Origin: Anthoceros angustus
Taxonomy: Eukaryota > Streptophyta > Anthocerotopsida > Anthocerotales > Anthocerotaceae
DNA length: 64,000 nt
Reading direction: 5' to 3'
Assembly (NCBI GenBank): GCA_010909165.1
Contig: VJWM01000187.1
Span: 372,001-436,000, forward strand
This document shows, piece by piece, positions 10,991 through 22,244 of the stretch; the stretch's first letter is position 1; each line of letters starts with the position of its first letter. Made by a program: the position numbers and the translations under genes. The notes under the pieces are model-generated. The model was not told the origin of the DNA. It searched no databases and worked only from the letters and a program-made list of their open reading frames with translations.

Positions 10991-12486
10991 GTTAACCCAC
11001 GAGGGCTTTGGACAATGAGTGACTAAGCACAATGATTGTTTTTCAACGGTAAAGGATTCCACAGTGACCTTGAACCTTGACACCTTACGAGGGGCTTGTC
11101 CAATGTTATGAATATATGTAAGTCGCATCCCTCATTTATATACCCAAGTTTTCCTTGGCCCTTGGGAATCTTCGTGGAATTTTGCATCCCGAAACCCCTA
11201 ATTACCATGGGCCAAGGAACAATCATCCTTGATTTCGTCATCCCCTTTTTTTAAATTCGCCCACTTCCTTGAGGTTGATTCCGTCCTTGGACTTTGGCCT
11301 CACAAATTTTTCCACAAAGTTCTTCTTTCGAGCACGGACGCCAAGAGTCCGCTAGCCTACTTGCGCCCTCGGGACGGAGTCTGCCTATTGGCGCACTCGG
11401 CACACCCGAGGCCAAGATGCAGTCCGTCGGCCTACCACGATCGAGCCTCCCACTCCCCAATGCGACGTTCTCTCGGCCCACGGTTTAGGGTTATCGGGCC
11501 TACCACTCCCGAGTCGCGTCCTTTCGGCCCTCCCGTGAGACTTCTCACGGTGAGTGCACGATGGCGTCGTGCAATCCGACCACATGTGGTGAAGCTTGAG
11601 AAACCGTTTTAATTTTTTGAAAAGTGTTTCGTAGAAAGGGCCTATGTAAATTAGCCTACTTGTACCAAATATCAAAGGCTATCGCATCAAGCTATGTTGG
11701 AGCTTGAAATGACAACTTGCATGCAGAGAAGGCAAGTCAACCAAGAACAACCTTTAGACTAAACCACATCCTTGTAGGCGGTGAAAACCAAGCGTGGGAT
11801 GAAAACAATCACTACTATTCAAGTTTTGAAAAGGGTGGAGACCCCATTAAAAGCGTTGAGCGTTTTTAGAGGACTTAACTTTCTCAAGGAGAAGCTCTTT
11901 GCCCACCAAAATTTTCAAACCTCCTAGGAGCAAAGATTTGCATAGTACTAAATTGCAATCAAGAATGTAGGTCGCTAGAATGAAGGTGGCGATAGTCTAA
12001 AATCTTATGTGAAACGAGTCATGTCCATGCACACGATGTTTGATTTAACGTAAGCAAAAATCTTGTCACTAAAGGACGTGACGAAGGTCTTTTTCCAATC
12101 CATGAAGTCCATCGGCAAACCTTTAACTTTGCATGGTCGGGAGTGTGCATGAGTGTAAGTGTTGGAATGCGTGTTGGCGATGTGCCGTGGAATGCGATGC
12201 GGATGTATGGATGGGCGCGGGTCGGATGCATAGGATTCAAACATTGACAGTTGGAGGAGTCTCACGGTCGCAGCTATATGACTATGCGACGACATACTCC
12301 TCACATCATTCTTGGCACCGGGACAAACATTTGACCCCTTTCAAAGCATAACAAATTGGCTCATAATGCACACGATCTATTGATACATTTAATTTTACGT
12401 AGTGAGAAAAAGTCGACCATGCATGCTAGTATGTGAGCTCAAGCACACATGAGCTATTTGATTGAAGGCAAGTTCACGGTATCTAA
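10991..12486 (+). repeat. R unit 2, left part
   Basis: Opens with GTTAACCCACGAGGGCTTTG, the same opening as R4 at 44,672 and, with a small change, R3 at 23,001. Collinear with R3 to GCAAGTTCACGGTATCTAA, where element B interrupts it. It holds a CATTTATATACC TATA-like site at 11,131-11,142. The unit resumes at 22,245. Confidence 0.88.
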
Positions 12487-12995
12487 AAAGTCACGGCCTT
12501 CAAACAGGACCTCATGCGCCCGGTAGTTTTCGGGGTAGTGCGGTGAATTTTAGAGAGAATCGACCTTTTGGCCATTATTTTACAGAATGTAAAATTCATT
12601 ACAATATAGTAGAAAACATGCCAAGTGGGGTGAATATGATCTACCATCAAGGTGGAAAACAGAGCACTAGAGTAGAAAACATGGCGACCAAGTGAATACC
12701 AGTGCGTCTAGTAGAAGCTCATTCTAGAAATCCCACCAAAATCGCTAATCGACAAAACATTTTCTTAAATAATATTCATGCGGATCCGGGATATACAAAA
12801 CCAACAAAGAACCCTTTTCTTTGCGAGTTTCCAGATATCCGAATTGCATGAAATCTAATTCAACTAATGAAGAGTAAATACCAGATAGAGTGAACTCGCT
12901 TCAACAAGAAACCTACAAACAAAACCAAAATTAGCACCCAAACCGTAATTACGCTGCTACTAGTAAACACTAAAAATAAAACATTGATACTCACC

Positions 12996-15900
12996 TTATT
13001 TTGGGAAATTTCTACAATTATCTGATTGAAAATGTAACACGACCACTTGGCTTGATTGGTACTTTACATTATCATAATTGGCAACCAATTGATGAAGAGG
13101 ACTTGGCGAAATTGACCATCTTCCGCAAGGTCACAACCTAAAACAACACAACCATTAATTTTCAATCTAGTAAACTGATTAATAAAAGCATAAAGCTTCG
13201 ATCCGGATTTTCGCGAGATCGATTGCATATCTCGAGGCATACACTCCGTTGTCTTTCCCACGTAATCTCCGAACCTCTTGCTCTTTCTGCTGCGCTTGAT
13301 TTCTCTTGATGCTTAATATGCTCTTGTCTCCTCTCGCATTTCTCCCTCTGAATCTCAAGGGCTTTCTCTCTTTGCTTAGAGACTCGTAATTCAAGCTTTC
13401 GCCTCTGTCTCTCTATAAGTGCCTCCAAATCCTTTTTGCTGAAACTCCATTTCCTGTTTCAATTTGTCATTCTCCAATTCCGTTCTCGGGAGATCGGCAA
13501 GCCATTGCTCAAAGCCACATTTCCATTTGATCCACAGTGCAATATATCAGGTGCTACCACCACATACATCTGGTTAACTTCGGATGAATCACACTCACTG
13601 CACAATGCCCTCCAACGGAGGGCCACCGCATCCACTTCCCTCTGTGTCAATGTTGAAATGAGGGATGAAAGCCCACTAGTCGAAGGATTTACAATCTGCC
13701 AAGAAGAACACAATCAGGAAACTCCAAAATGAATGAAAACAACCAAAGAACAGCCAAAGAATCAACCTTGTCAACATATGGAATTTGAGTAGAACACCCT
13801 GTCGTTGGTGCTAGTGTCCATCTGGATGCCTTGGCAACAGCTTTCAGAAGGTGCCTGCCAATAAAAACAAGAACCAGTATGATTAAAAAAAACTAACATG
13901 GCCAGACTACAACAAAGCAACTTCACAATACTAACCTGAACTTCAAGACACAGTGGACCACATGGTGCAGAAAAACTCAGTTCAGTCCCAACATTGTTCA
14001 GGGGTCTGCTTTCATGATGAATAACAGGAGTGGCCACGAGGAGACGACAAATCGAAACAAGTCGGGACACGAGATTTTGACACACAATCCCTACTTGATA
14101 CAAATCTCAAACACTTACATTACTAACGTGTTGCACTTGCAAGGGGCCGATCTTGGTGACTAAAATACTATTTCGAGTTACATTCAACACATTGACGGAA
14201 GAACACCCTTAAATCATCCCGCATCCGATTGAGTTCTTCATTTAAAAGCTCGATAAGATCGTCGTTCACGAGAACAAGAACTCTTCGGTACTTTTTTGCT
14301 TGACCGAGCGGTCATATCTGCAAAACATATGAGAACGTTAGGAACGAGCATACAAAGACTCAAATGTCACAAGCTTTCACAACATATTACCTTGAAAATC
14401 CAAATCCGTTTTATGGCGGTCACACTTCTCCCGGCCGAGGGCACGAGCCATCGTCAAGCGTGTAATCATCGTTACAGCAGCTCTTATTGGTGTAGTAGCC
14501 AACAAGCCCAGCTGCTTCAGCCATGGTCTTCATAAATCTTGACAGCATTCCTTTTGAAACACGAAGTTTTGCATACCAAGCCTGAACAAAAAAACAAACA
14601 GTTAGTAAATAGAAACCACAAAACTCAAGCCCAATAAACCAAAAACTTACATTGGATCTTGGGTTATCAATGGTTGAATTGAAGAGAAACCCCTGAATTG
14701 ACAAATTCTTGTCATGTGCAGACCACTTGGGAGAGTGATCAATATGACTTTAAAGGTTTCGATGGCGTCCTTTTCGTAGATCTTTGACCTTTTGAAATGC
14801 TCACTCTGGTAGTTCTTCATATCCACTTTGTAATTTTTGAATGCCGTTCTTCATACACGCAAATGAAGGCGAGCTCATCTGATACATCAAAACATCAAAC
14901 AAACGGAAACAAAAGACTACCTCTTGAACAAAAGGTCCACTTTGAATCGATGCAAATGAGAAGTCCCTAATGAGCGGGTTATGTAACTCTTCACCACCTC
15001 GAACCCCAAACTGGTCATGCAAAAATATGCACACGCAAACAATATAAGCATAAGGGCTCGTTTAAGACCATAAATGAACAATCAAAGTGCACCCCAAAAC
15101 CAACAATATTACCTTTTAAGCCCCAAATGAGCATTGATGATCTCTGTGAAAGAATCATCGCTCATCATCATCAAACCTCTTTTCGACATGACACAATCCC
15201 AAGGTCCTTGCTGATTTTCATGGGCAATAGGCACCCATGGAAAATTCCATGAAACAAGTTGATCGAACATCGAGAACCAAGCCGGCTTTGGTTCGGGATG
15301 CACTTGTTAAAATCCGGTTAAACCCACGAAAGAAAGACATCACCGCGTGAAGATCGGATCACCATGTGAGGAAAGTCGAACTATCAAAATCAACAAGTAA
15401 GAAAACATCACTACTTACGTTTACGGAGAAAATCTCCTGTCCTTGATTCGAACTTGATGGAAAAAGGGTATCGAATAAGATTTAGATCCTTGTAAGGAAT
15501 ATCCTCAAGATATCCCATCCCCTCACTTTCATAAAGGCCACGAGGCGACTTGACACGCTTATTACGCTTTGACCTATCCTCCCCACCACTCAAAGCATCA
15601 TTCACAGCTCCCTCGGGGACAAATCACTGCTCTCGAAAATTTCTTCATCATCAATTTCCTCCATACCCATGGCAAAGTCATCTTGGGACCCGGACACTTT
15701 AGCCTCTCAAACATATCGAGCACTTCTTGATCGGGATGACTCGGTCGGGGAACCACAGCATGGAAAAGCGCCTGTAAAGCATCCTGTTCAAGCACACAAA
15801 TCTCTAGACTCTAGGCAGGCTTTGGCGGTCACAACCATGGGATCCTCGTTATCAAGAAATCATTCTCCCCACAAATGGACCCCTCTCGAGACCGGGACAT

Positions 15901-16196
15901 AGTTAGTAATCTCCGCAAGAGGACCTTCAACCAATGCCACAGTCGTGTCAACCCTTCTCTCTTTCTGCACAAACTCAAGCGTCGAGCATCCTTCTTGGAT
16001 GAGAAGTGCCTTGGGTTTAGGAATGCCTTTTTGGAACTAAATATGTTCCTTCACATGCACAACACCATCAACTTTACCATCATCCTGCAGTGGATGAGTT
16101 GCGAGGAGACGGTGACTTGACTGTGTCTAGTGTGCCATGACTTGAGGACCCTTGCTTCTTTCCCGGTCCAGGAGTGGGTTTCCTTTTGGGTGCCAT
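12996..16196 (-). pseudogene. Gene 1 of element B: KIAA1958/DUF3504/Crypton-type tyrosine recombinase
   Basis: ATG at 16,196-16,194 directly follows a CAG splice site. The first exon runs to about 15,419 (donor GTAAG), with a basic start (MAPKRKPTPG) and EVLDMFERLKC near 15,710. Later exons: about 15,330-15,114; 15,030-14,920 with FGVRGGEELHN (Arg codon 14,999-15,001, the expected first catalytic Arg); 14,880-14,651; 14,582-14,391 with LSRFMKTMAEAAGL, YYTNKSC and the GHK region; 14,317 onward with the Tyr codon at 14,316-14,314 in a YDR context; then C-terminal exons ending in a Lys/Arg/Glu coiled coil (RQRRKLELRVSKQREKALEI, 13,340-13,420). The R, TNxSxR, GHK and Y set is the tyrosine-recombinase signature, and the TNKS and GGEEL contexts fit the KIAA1958/Crypton group. 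Frameshifts are present; some may be sequencing error. Confidence 0.78.
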
Positions 16197-16340
16197 CTGC
16201 AAAAGCACCGGTGATCAAAACACAAAAAAACATTTGAACCAGTTAATGAACTTGCAAAAACCAACATGAAAAGACTTACATGGAGATGAATGCTTTCAAA
16301 TGAGAACTGCTGAAGGGTCTAAAGTTGATTATACCACAAT
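16197..16340 (-). promoter_or_regulatory. Gene 1 leader intron and candidate core promoter (element B)
   Basis: Read leftward: GGTATAATC (16,335-16,327), then about 45 bp of leader, a GTAAGT donor at about 16,280, an intron with a T-rich 3' end, and GCAG directly before the ATG at 16,196. The arrangement is preserved in C (GATTATACC near 35,748, CTTAC donor near 35,697). Acceptor and start codon are joined, a clean hint that the gene is read leftward. TATAAT as the TATA element is inferred. Confidence 0.5.
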
Positions 16341-17740
16341 CGAAAAGAAGGGAGTGTGGGAGATATTGCAGAGACACATCCTTTGATCTATACTGTTAGA
16401 TTTTGCGATCCCTCCATTTTAAGTTAGAGAAACTTCCATTTTAACAAACCCACATACTTCAAACACTCTTTTGCCAATAATATTGATAGACATTAGCCCA
16501 AGCGAGCCTTGATCACCGACCAGAAACACAATTTCACACTCGGGCAAATAGTTATCCCGAGACAGACAGACAATTAGAATGTTGGAAGAGCACCTTTGAC
16601 AAATTTACCGAAAGCAAGTTTAGTGAGGTGGATATTATGAATGTCAAGAACATAAAGCAAAAAAAAGGAAAGTGTAAACATCTTACTAAAATCCGAATTC
16701 ACCCTAAGAATTTTCGCGTGGGTGATGCACAACAAAAGGAGAAAAAGTTAACAACCCGGCATCGATGAAACAAACATAGCGCAAAAGAACCACGATTGAC
16801 AACACCAACCATGACCAAGATACAAACCACGAGACATAATGCAATAAACAAGAACAAAAGTCGACATAAAACACGAAACTAAACACATCATTAGACAAAC
16901 ACGAAAGTGACTAACAAGCGTGCACACGTTGGTGACGATGCAAAGACAATTCTGCGATGCGACGGTGGCGAAGTGATCTACCTTCCAATCGCGGACAAAG
17001 CGATGGCGCGCATCACAAAAGCAACGACAACGGCGCATGTGAACAACTTCAAAAGACAAATACCTTTAAAATGTTTTGCCCAAAGGCGGCGATGCATGGA
17101 ACAAGCTCTTCGCATGAAAAATAAGAGCATAAGTACAGAAGCGTAAGAACACCACACGAGTTAAGGGCGCAACACTTTAGAGAGAAAAGTACAAAAGCTG
17201 CGTGATTACAAATCGAGTCGAAGCAACGCTCACATGCCTTCGTATCCGAGATACAGAACAATGTTTATACTTCACAAAGAAGAACATGCAGATATAAAAT
17301 CGGACACGCGCGACACATCGGTGATAAACAAACGGACACGCTAAACGAGATAAACACCAAGCGAAAACAAACTTATTAACAAGAGCATATATAGAAAATG
17401 AAAGCAGAGACGATGAAAACACAAGACCGACAAGACATTACACACATCTCAAAGGCACTTCACGTGCGTCTTGAGCGTAAAATAACGCTGTGAACAAGCG
17501 GACAACACATTAACATGTAAGGCAATACCACAAAAGCAGTCAAGATCTGCGAGCAACATAGTCACACAAAACAAGACTCCAAGTCGGTGGAAGTGATGAT
17601 GACAAAGCAACAACCAGCGAGAAGAGCAAAATGAGAACACGAGCAAAGCAGACACAAAAGCACACCGTCCAGCAAGATAAAGCGAAGAGGCAAGTGAGAA
17701 CAAAGCAGTCTAACAACTTATAGTCGAGCATGAGAGGTTA
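16341..17740. other. Intergenic spacer of element B
   Basis: A-rich spacer homologous to 4,686-6,890 (A) and 35,760-37,130 (C). It contains many short CAAAAC and ACAAG runs. Minus-strand ORFs of 60-100 codons are compositional (Cys/Phe/Val/Leu-rich) and shift frame between copies. I see no gene. Confidence 0.55.
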
Positions 17741-17744
17741 AAAG

Positions 17745-18490
17745 ACACCTTGGCCTTGACAGCGACAAGACGCAAAACCCTTGGCCTCGAACAAAACAAC
17801 AATAAAAGAAACCTCGAATAACAAAGAAGACCTTGGCCCGGACGAGCATAAAGCGTAAACATAAAAACACTGAGCTAAGTCAGACAACAACAAGACAAGC
17901 TAACACAACAGAATCACGACATGATGCAAACCACAAGGCAGGCGCAAAGAAAGCTAAACATCTAAAACAAGCTAGGGCGAAATGGACCGACAAAGCGCGC
18001 GAGCACCACCTGGACCCAAGAAAAACCAACCGCCTTGGCCCTCGGACAAAAGCATGAAAGAACTTAAAACGAACAACAAATCGGACGTAAAAGCGTGCGT
18101 GGGGACATAGAAAAAGAAGGGAGAGGGCCTTAACCTAAAGGAATCCTGGAAGGTCAAGCAAAACCCTTGGCCTCGACAAAACAACAATGAGAAACCTCGA
18201 ACAACAAAGAAGACCAGGCCCGGACCAAAGCATAACGTCATAAAAGAACCAAGGAACAACACAACCCTTGGCCTGAAAGCACATCAAAATACAATGAGAA
18301 CGGACTGAGACTATGAACTAACAAGCAAATCACCATGATGCAAGCACTACAAGGCCGAAAGCTAAGGCAACTAAAAAGCGCTAGGAGCTGGAGAAGCGCC
18401 TTGGCGCAGCGAGCACCTGGACCGCAACAAGTGAGAAACCAACCCTTGGCTCGGACAAAAGCTGAAACAAAGCTACAACCTTGGAAAGGA
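17745..18490 (+). repeat. CCTTGGCC motif cluster of element B
   Basis: CCTTGGCC occurs at about 17,747, 17,780, 17,832, 18,035, 18,165 and 18,265, with near-matches to 18,490, often followed by TTGAC or CTCGG. It occupies the same place as the A and C clusters, directly upstream of the TATA box. Preservation of the octamer while the linkers drift suggests selection or a replication-linked expansion, not chance. Confidence 0.65.
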
Positions 18491-18581
18491 CGTCAACCGA
18501 GGGACTAGAAAAGAGGAGTAGAAAACGCAGCAAGAATACCGGAAGGTCCCACCGAAAAACACTGAAAGACCTCCGTGAACC

Positions 18582-18604
18582 CTTATATAGACCCCAAACC
18601 CTAA
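18582..18604 (+). promoter_or_regulatory. TATA box plus telo-box core promoter (element B, faces gene 2)
   Basis: TTATATAG at 18,582-18,589 is followed by AAACCCTAA at 18,596-18,604 and a CT-rich stretch, a classical plant core promoter with a pyrimidine-rich start region. It lies about 1.77 kb upstream of the gene 2 ATG. Confidence 0.65.
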
Positions 18605-20369
18605 CCCTTCTCTCTCTGCGCCGCCACTCTCTCTCTAGAACCAAATTTGAAAATACCAAACCTACTCGAGCCGGACACCCAACAACCTAGGTCGCCATTC
18701 GTTGCCGCGCCCTCCTCAAACCTAGTCTTGTTCCAAACCTAGCCATAACCTAACCTAATTTCCGAACCTCTTCGTGCGTCGAACCTCCTGAACACCAGCC
18801 ACGGCTCTTGAGCATCCGAACCCTAATTCATGTCTTGAGCACTCACGCCTCGGACTCACTTCTATCGCCCACCAGTCGCTGCTCCCGCCCGCCCACGCCG
18901 CCCTGTGTCACTCGCCCTCAGCTCCGCTAGTTCCCTTGTTCCATCCTCGAGTGTTCCTCCCACCTCCCTACCGCCCTGCCACAGCTGCCTCTTTCTCCAC
19001 GTCCCTTGCTCACCTCGTGAGGCTGCGTCTTCACCTATGAACGCCTTTCGCCCGCAACGCGTTTCTCTTTTCGTAGTGAATAGCGAGTTTCTCTCATCCG
19101 AGCCCGAGCGCTCAACACACTCTGCTGGCTTCTCCCTTTGGTTCCAGGCGGTGCAAGCAATACCTCATCATCATTGGCGGCCTCAGGTGAAGAGCACGTG
19201 AAGACGTTTGCGATTGGCAAGGTGAAACTTACGCCGAGAGTTTGTTTTGCCTTTGAAATTGTTTGTTGTCTTTTGCTTTGTGCCTATGCTCATGCTTGAC
19301 TCTACCGAGATACCACAAGAAGGTTCGAACGGCGAGAGTTGGCTCCGCAAGAAAATGCCGATTTTCCCGACGGGCCCTTTCCACTCACCCTGCTTGCCGC
19401 TCACCGCAGCGCCAAGGAGACAAAAGAGGTCTCCCTTGGCGTCCTCCGTGGGTACGACAACACTCTTGCGTGTGTGCGTCTTTTATTCTTTTCTTCGCCT
19501 CTAACACCCGGCGTCTCGCTCTTGCCTCAGTCTTTGCTTGTGAATAGCTTATCGCTGCTATGTTTGCTTGCGCTTTCTTACCTTGAATGTTGCTGCGAGA
19601 AAACCTGACTCCTCTACACACGGCCTTGAGTCCAACATGCAGAAGACATCGAGCAGTAACAAGCCTACGGTGCGAACTTATCTTTCTACGCTTCGTTTGT
19701 TTTCAAAGTCGCTACTCGACCGAAAACGCTAGCAAGTCTTGATAGTTCTCGATGCTTGGCGTTTCTCACTCTCTTTATTCTCGCTTAATCTCGGTTAATC
19801 CTCCGGACGTAACCCGTTCAGTAGTGACTCCGCGCGCGGTGCGGGCCACACACATGCAAGAGCAGCGCGCTCTGTCTCAACCTATAGAGGCTGCAGTCGC
19901 ATGCAGCCTTTCCTTAGGCATACAGTTGTCCTTAAAACTCAGGTTCAAACTGTAGCTAGAGTCAGCATTGGTCATTCAGCAATGTTTGAGTCAACATCGC
20001 GTCGTGACAACAACTTGTCAACTTTATGCCGGTATAGCATGGGAACATGCGCTGTTGGTGGCATGCATCGGCGTTTGCAACTTGATATTGGATCACTCGA
20101 CGAAGTTCAAAAGTCCGTAATCATATTTTATTTCTAACCGTGTTTTCCTAACTATTCGTTGGAAGTGAAATTGCATGTCCGAATATCTTAACGAGACATG
20201 AAAACCGGTTTGAGCGTAAGTCATATAGTCTTTGTGTTGCCGTAGTATATTTTATCAGCTGAAAGTCGCGGCATGCGACAACTTGCACCGAACGACAACT
20301 GCGGAGATGGCGCAAACACGTGCATTTTAAAAGTTCAAGTTATTCATTGGCACGGCTGCTTTTATTCTA
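18605..20369 (+). other. Long leader of gene 2 (element B)
   Basis: The first 550 bp are C-rich and contain an ORF (18,905-19,201) that is not kept in C. The segment after 19,200 alternates T-rich tracts and GC-rich pieces, including a CGTGGGTACGAC donor-like site near 19,448. It is collinear with 38,045-39,844 in C. I read it as a spliced 5' untranslated region, or remnants of a captured host promoter and first exons. No protein is recognisable. Confidence 0.45.
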
Positions 20370-22090
20370 ATGGCATCCGAGAATGAGAAACAGCGATGAA
20401 ATGGTCGACATCCAAGAAGGTAATGATCATTTACGCCTATAAATCCATTTTTGGTTGACTCATGGTGATTTTTCCGTAAGTGACAATAGTAAAGACCCAA
20501 CAAACCTTAACTGGCGATCAACAACAATGTTCCCACCCATGGGGATCCAGGATATGATGACTGAAGTTCAAATCCTCTCATTGAGATACGAAGATAGTTG
20601 AGAAAGGTAATACATTTCAATTAAACTAATTGAATCTCCATGAACATTTCTAACTCGATATCTTTGATAGATTACTACGGAGCACACTATGTTCACATCA
20701 ATGGACAAAAAGGACTTGCTCCTTTGCCGGTGCAATTGGAAAAAATTAAAAAGGTAAAGACTTGGTTCGCAACTTTCTAGGGACAATATGTATCGCAACT
20801 CACTTTAGTTGTATATGGTTACAGGATATTAAGAAGAATCTCAACAACTCAATTAGAGTTGGAAACAATGACTACGGGGAGGTTTAATGGACAAGATCTC
20901 AATTCATCGATTTTGGAGGTAAACAACTACACTATTATGTGTATTTATTTGTAATAAATACTAATTTCCTTGTTCTGATCTTCTTGAACAAGTTGCAGCT
21001 AAGGAAATTAAGGAGAAAATTGAAGCAATGGATGACAAAATCAACAACACGACCATCTTTCATCGTAATTGCTGTTGTATGTTTGTAATTAATAATTAGT
21101 ATATTTGTAAGTAGTATATAATACAATCTTTTCAAAAGGACAAAAGAGGAAAAAGGAGTCAAGATAATGCACCAACGTATGGACCATCGAAGAATTTGCG
21201 ATTTTGGAAAATGGATGGATAACTTTCGTATCCACAAGTCTTCCAAGATTTTAAATAGATATGTTCCCATTTGGGAACATAGCCTCAAAGATCCACAATC
21301 GCAATGAAGATGGGTCGTGAACCCTAGAAGACATGGAGATCCAAAAAGTAAGTGTTATCGGTTTATGTTATTCTTAGTATAGTTTATTTGAATCGGTTTA
21401 TGTAGTACTAATGAAATTTTGAGTTTTGGTAGAAATATCGCCATTGAAAATAAGGAGCTAAAACCATGCACTTGTTGACTCGATGGAAGATCCGAAACTA
21501 CAAAAACATTCAAAAGGTTAGTTCAGTAACAATTTATTTATGTAAACAAGGAAAATTGATATTCGTATTTTTTAAATATGTAAATTCTAACGTTGATACC
21601 TCTTTGCGAGCATCACATTTCCGTAGTGTGGGAAATCTTCACAGCCATTGCCTCACATTAGTGAGAAAGGTATTCGAGCAAGATCTTCTTGACTTGAGAT
21701 GGGTAAAATATTAACTGCATTTTTGTTTGTAGTTATCGAAGAATCAAAAGGAGTTGTTTGCACTATTTGAGGTTAGTACATCATATTTACAGGTGAAATT
21801 GAATATGTACGATATCTAACATTTACCATTGCCGCTTATTCCGTTTGACGAAATTTTGAAATGATTAACTTTCTTCTGGACCGTATAATGAACAAAGAAA
21901 GAAGTATTATTCAAGACGAGCGGATCCGAAATCGCGGTGTACACCCCTTCAACGCCCGAGAAGAAAGTTAGAAAGGATAAATCGTAAAAGCGAAAGGCAA
22001 ACGTAACAGCGTGAAAGTGAAAAACTCAAGTGCGAAAGTGGCTGAAGAGAGAGAAAAAGACTTTTAAAGTGGTTGCACAAACAGCGATTC
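20370..22090 (+). pseudogene. Gene 2 of element B: unrecognised charged, helical protein
   Basis: ATG at 20,370 opens MASENE, ending at a GAAG/GTAATG donor. Downstream exons with GT-AG borders encode MFPPMGIQDMM (20,529-20,561), YVHINGQK (20,689-20,712), LELETMT (20,855-20,875), a Lys/Glu helix (AKEIKEKIEAMDD, 20,998-21,036), then exons near 21,140-21,350 and 21,440-21,520, and a basic tail reading TPSTPEKKVRK at about 21,945-21,977 that could be a nuclear localisation signal. I know no family for it. It is transcribed divergently from gene 1 and is present in both long copies, so it is likely a partner protein needed by the element. Frames are interrupted. Confidence 0.6.
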
Positions 22091-22241
22091 TAAAGATCTT
22101 GAGACCTCCGCCTCGGTGGTCGAGTGGGAGGCGTCTCGGCCCCCGGCTCCGCCGCCGAGAGGCAGGCGCTCGTCGGGCGCCCGGCCTACGGTCTCGGCCT
22201 CGGCCTCGGCCGTTCTCGCGTAGCCCGGCGTCCGTTCTAAT
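22091..22241 (+). repeat. GC-rich right terminus of element B
   Basis: A block of about 130 bp rich in CTCGGCC and CCGCC, ending GTCCGTTCTAATA. It is shared with C (41,640-41,790) and, inverted, with 10,062-10,215. It is a boundary marker of the family. The short direct repeats GGCCTCGGCCTCGG could form a terminal binding site. Confidence 0.65.
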
Positions 22242-22244
22242 AAT

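Larger units (their letters stand above)
12487..22241 (+). mobile_element. Element B: ~9.75-kb two-gene tyrosine-recombinase transposon inserted in R2
   Basis: The insertion limits come from comparison with uninterrupted R copies: R1, R3 and R5 read straight across TTCACGG..ATAATCTAAGGC (about 791-808, 24,480-24,500 and 63,085-63,103), whereas R2 is split here. Order inside: gene 1 (leftward), spacer, CCTTGGCC cluster, TATA/telo-box, long leader, gene 2 (rightward), GC-rich right end. No terminal inverted repeat can be made from the two ends. TATCTAA on the left and TAATCTAA on the right may be a direct repeat of 7-8 bp flanking the element. It is collinear with element C along its whole length and is the best-delimited copy in the window. 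Confidence 0.8.

Noticed and set aside
10991-11240. R start (TGTTAACCC plus a TATATA) as an LTR of another retrotransposon
   Set aside because: No primer site, coding region or second border was found; units are directly tandem. Left as an open alternative only.
11229-11675. Overlapping ORFs on both strands of the GC-rich part of R
   Set aside because: Each R copy shifts frame here, and no peptide is kept in all copies.
10991-12486. R as a ribosomal DNA intergenic spacer
   Set aside because: No 18S, 25S or 5S sequence is found between units.
12996-16196. Mutator-like or Ulp1-carrying transposon
   Set aside because: No Ulp1 protease His/Asp/Cys motifs or MULE DDE signature are seen, and no long inverted repeats; tyrosine-recombinase motifs fit better.
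12487-22241. Helitron
   Set aside because: No Rep HUH motif, no helicase, and the ends are not a 5' TC with a hairpin before CTRR.
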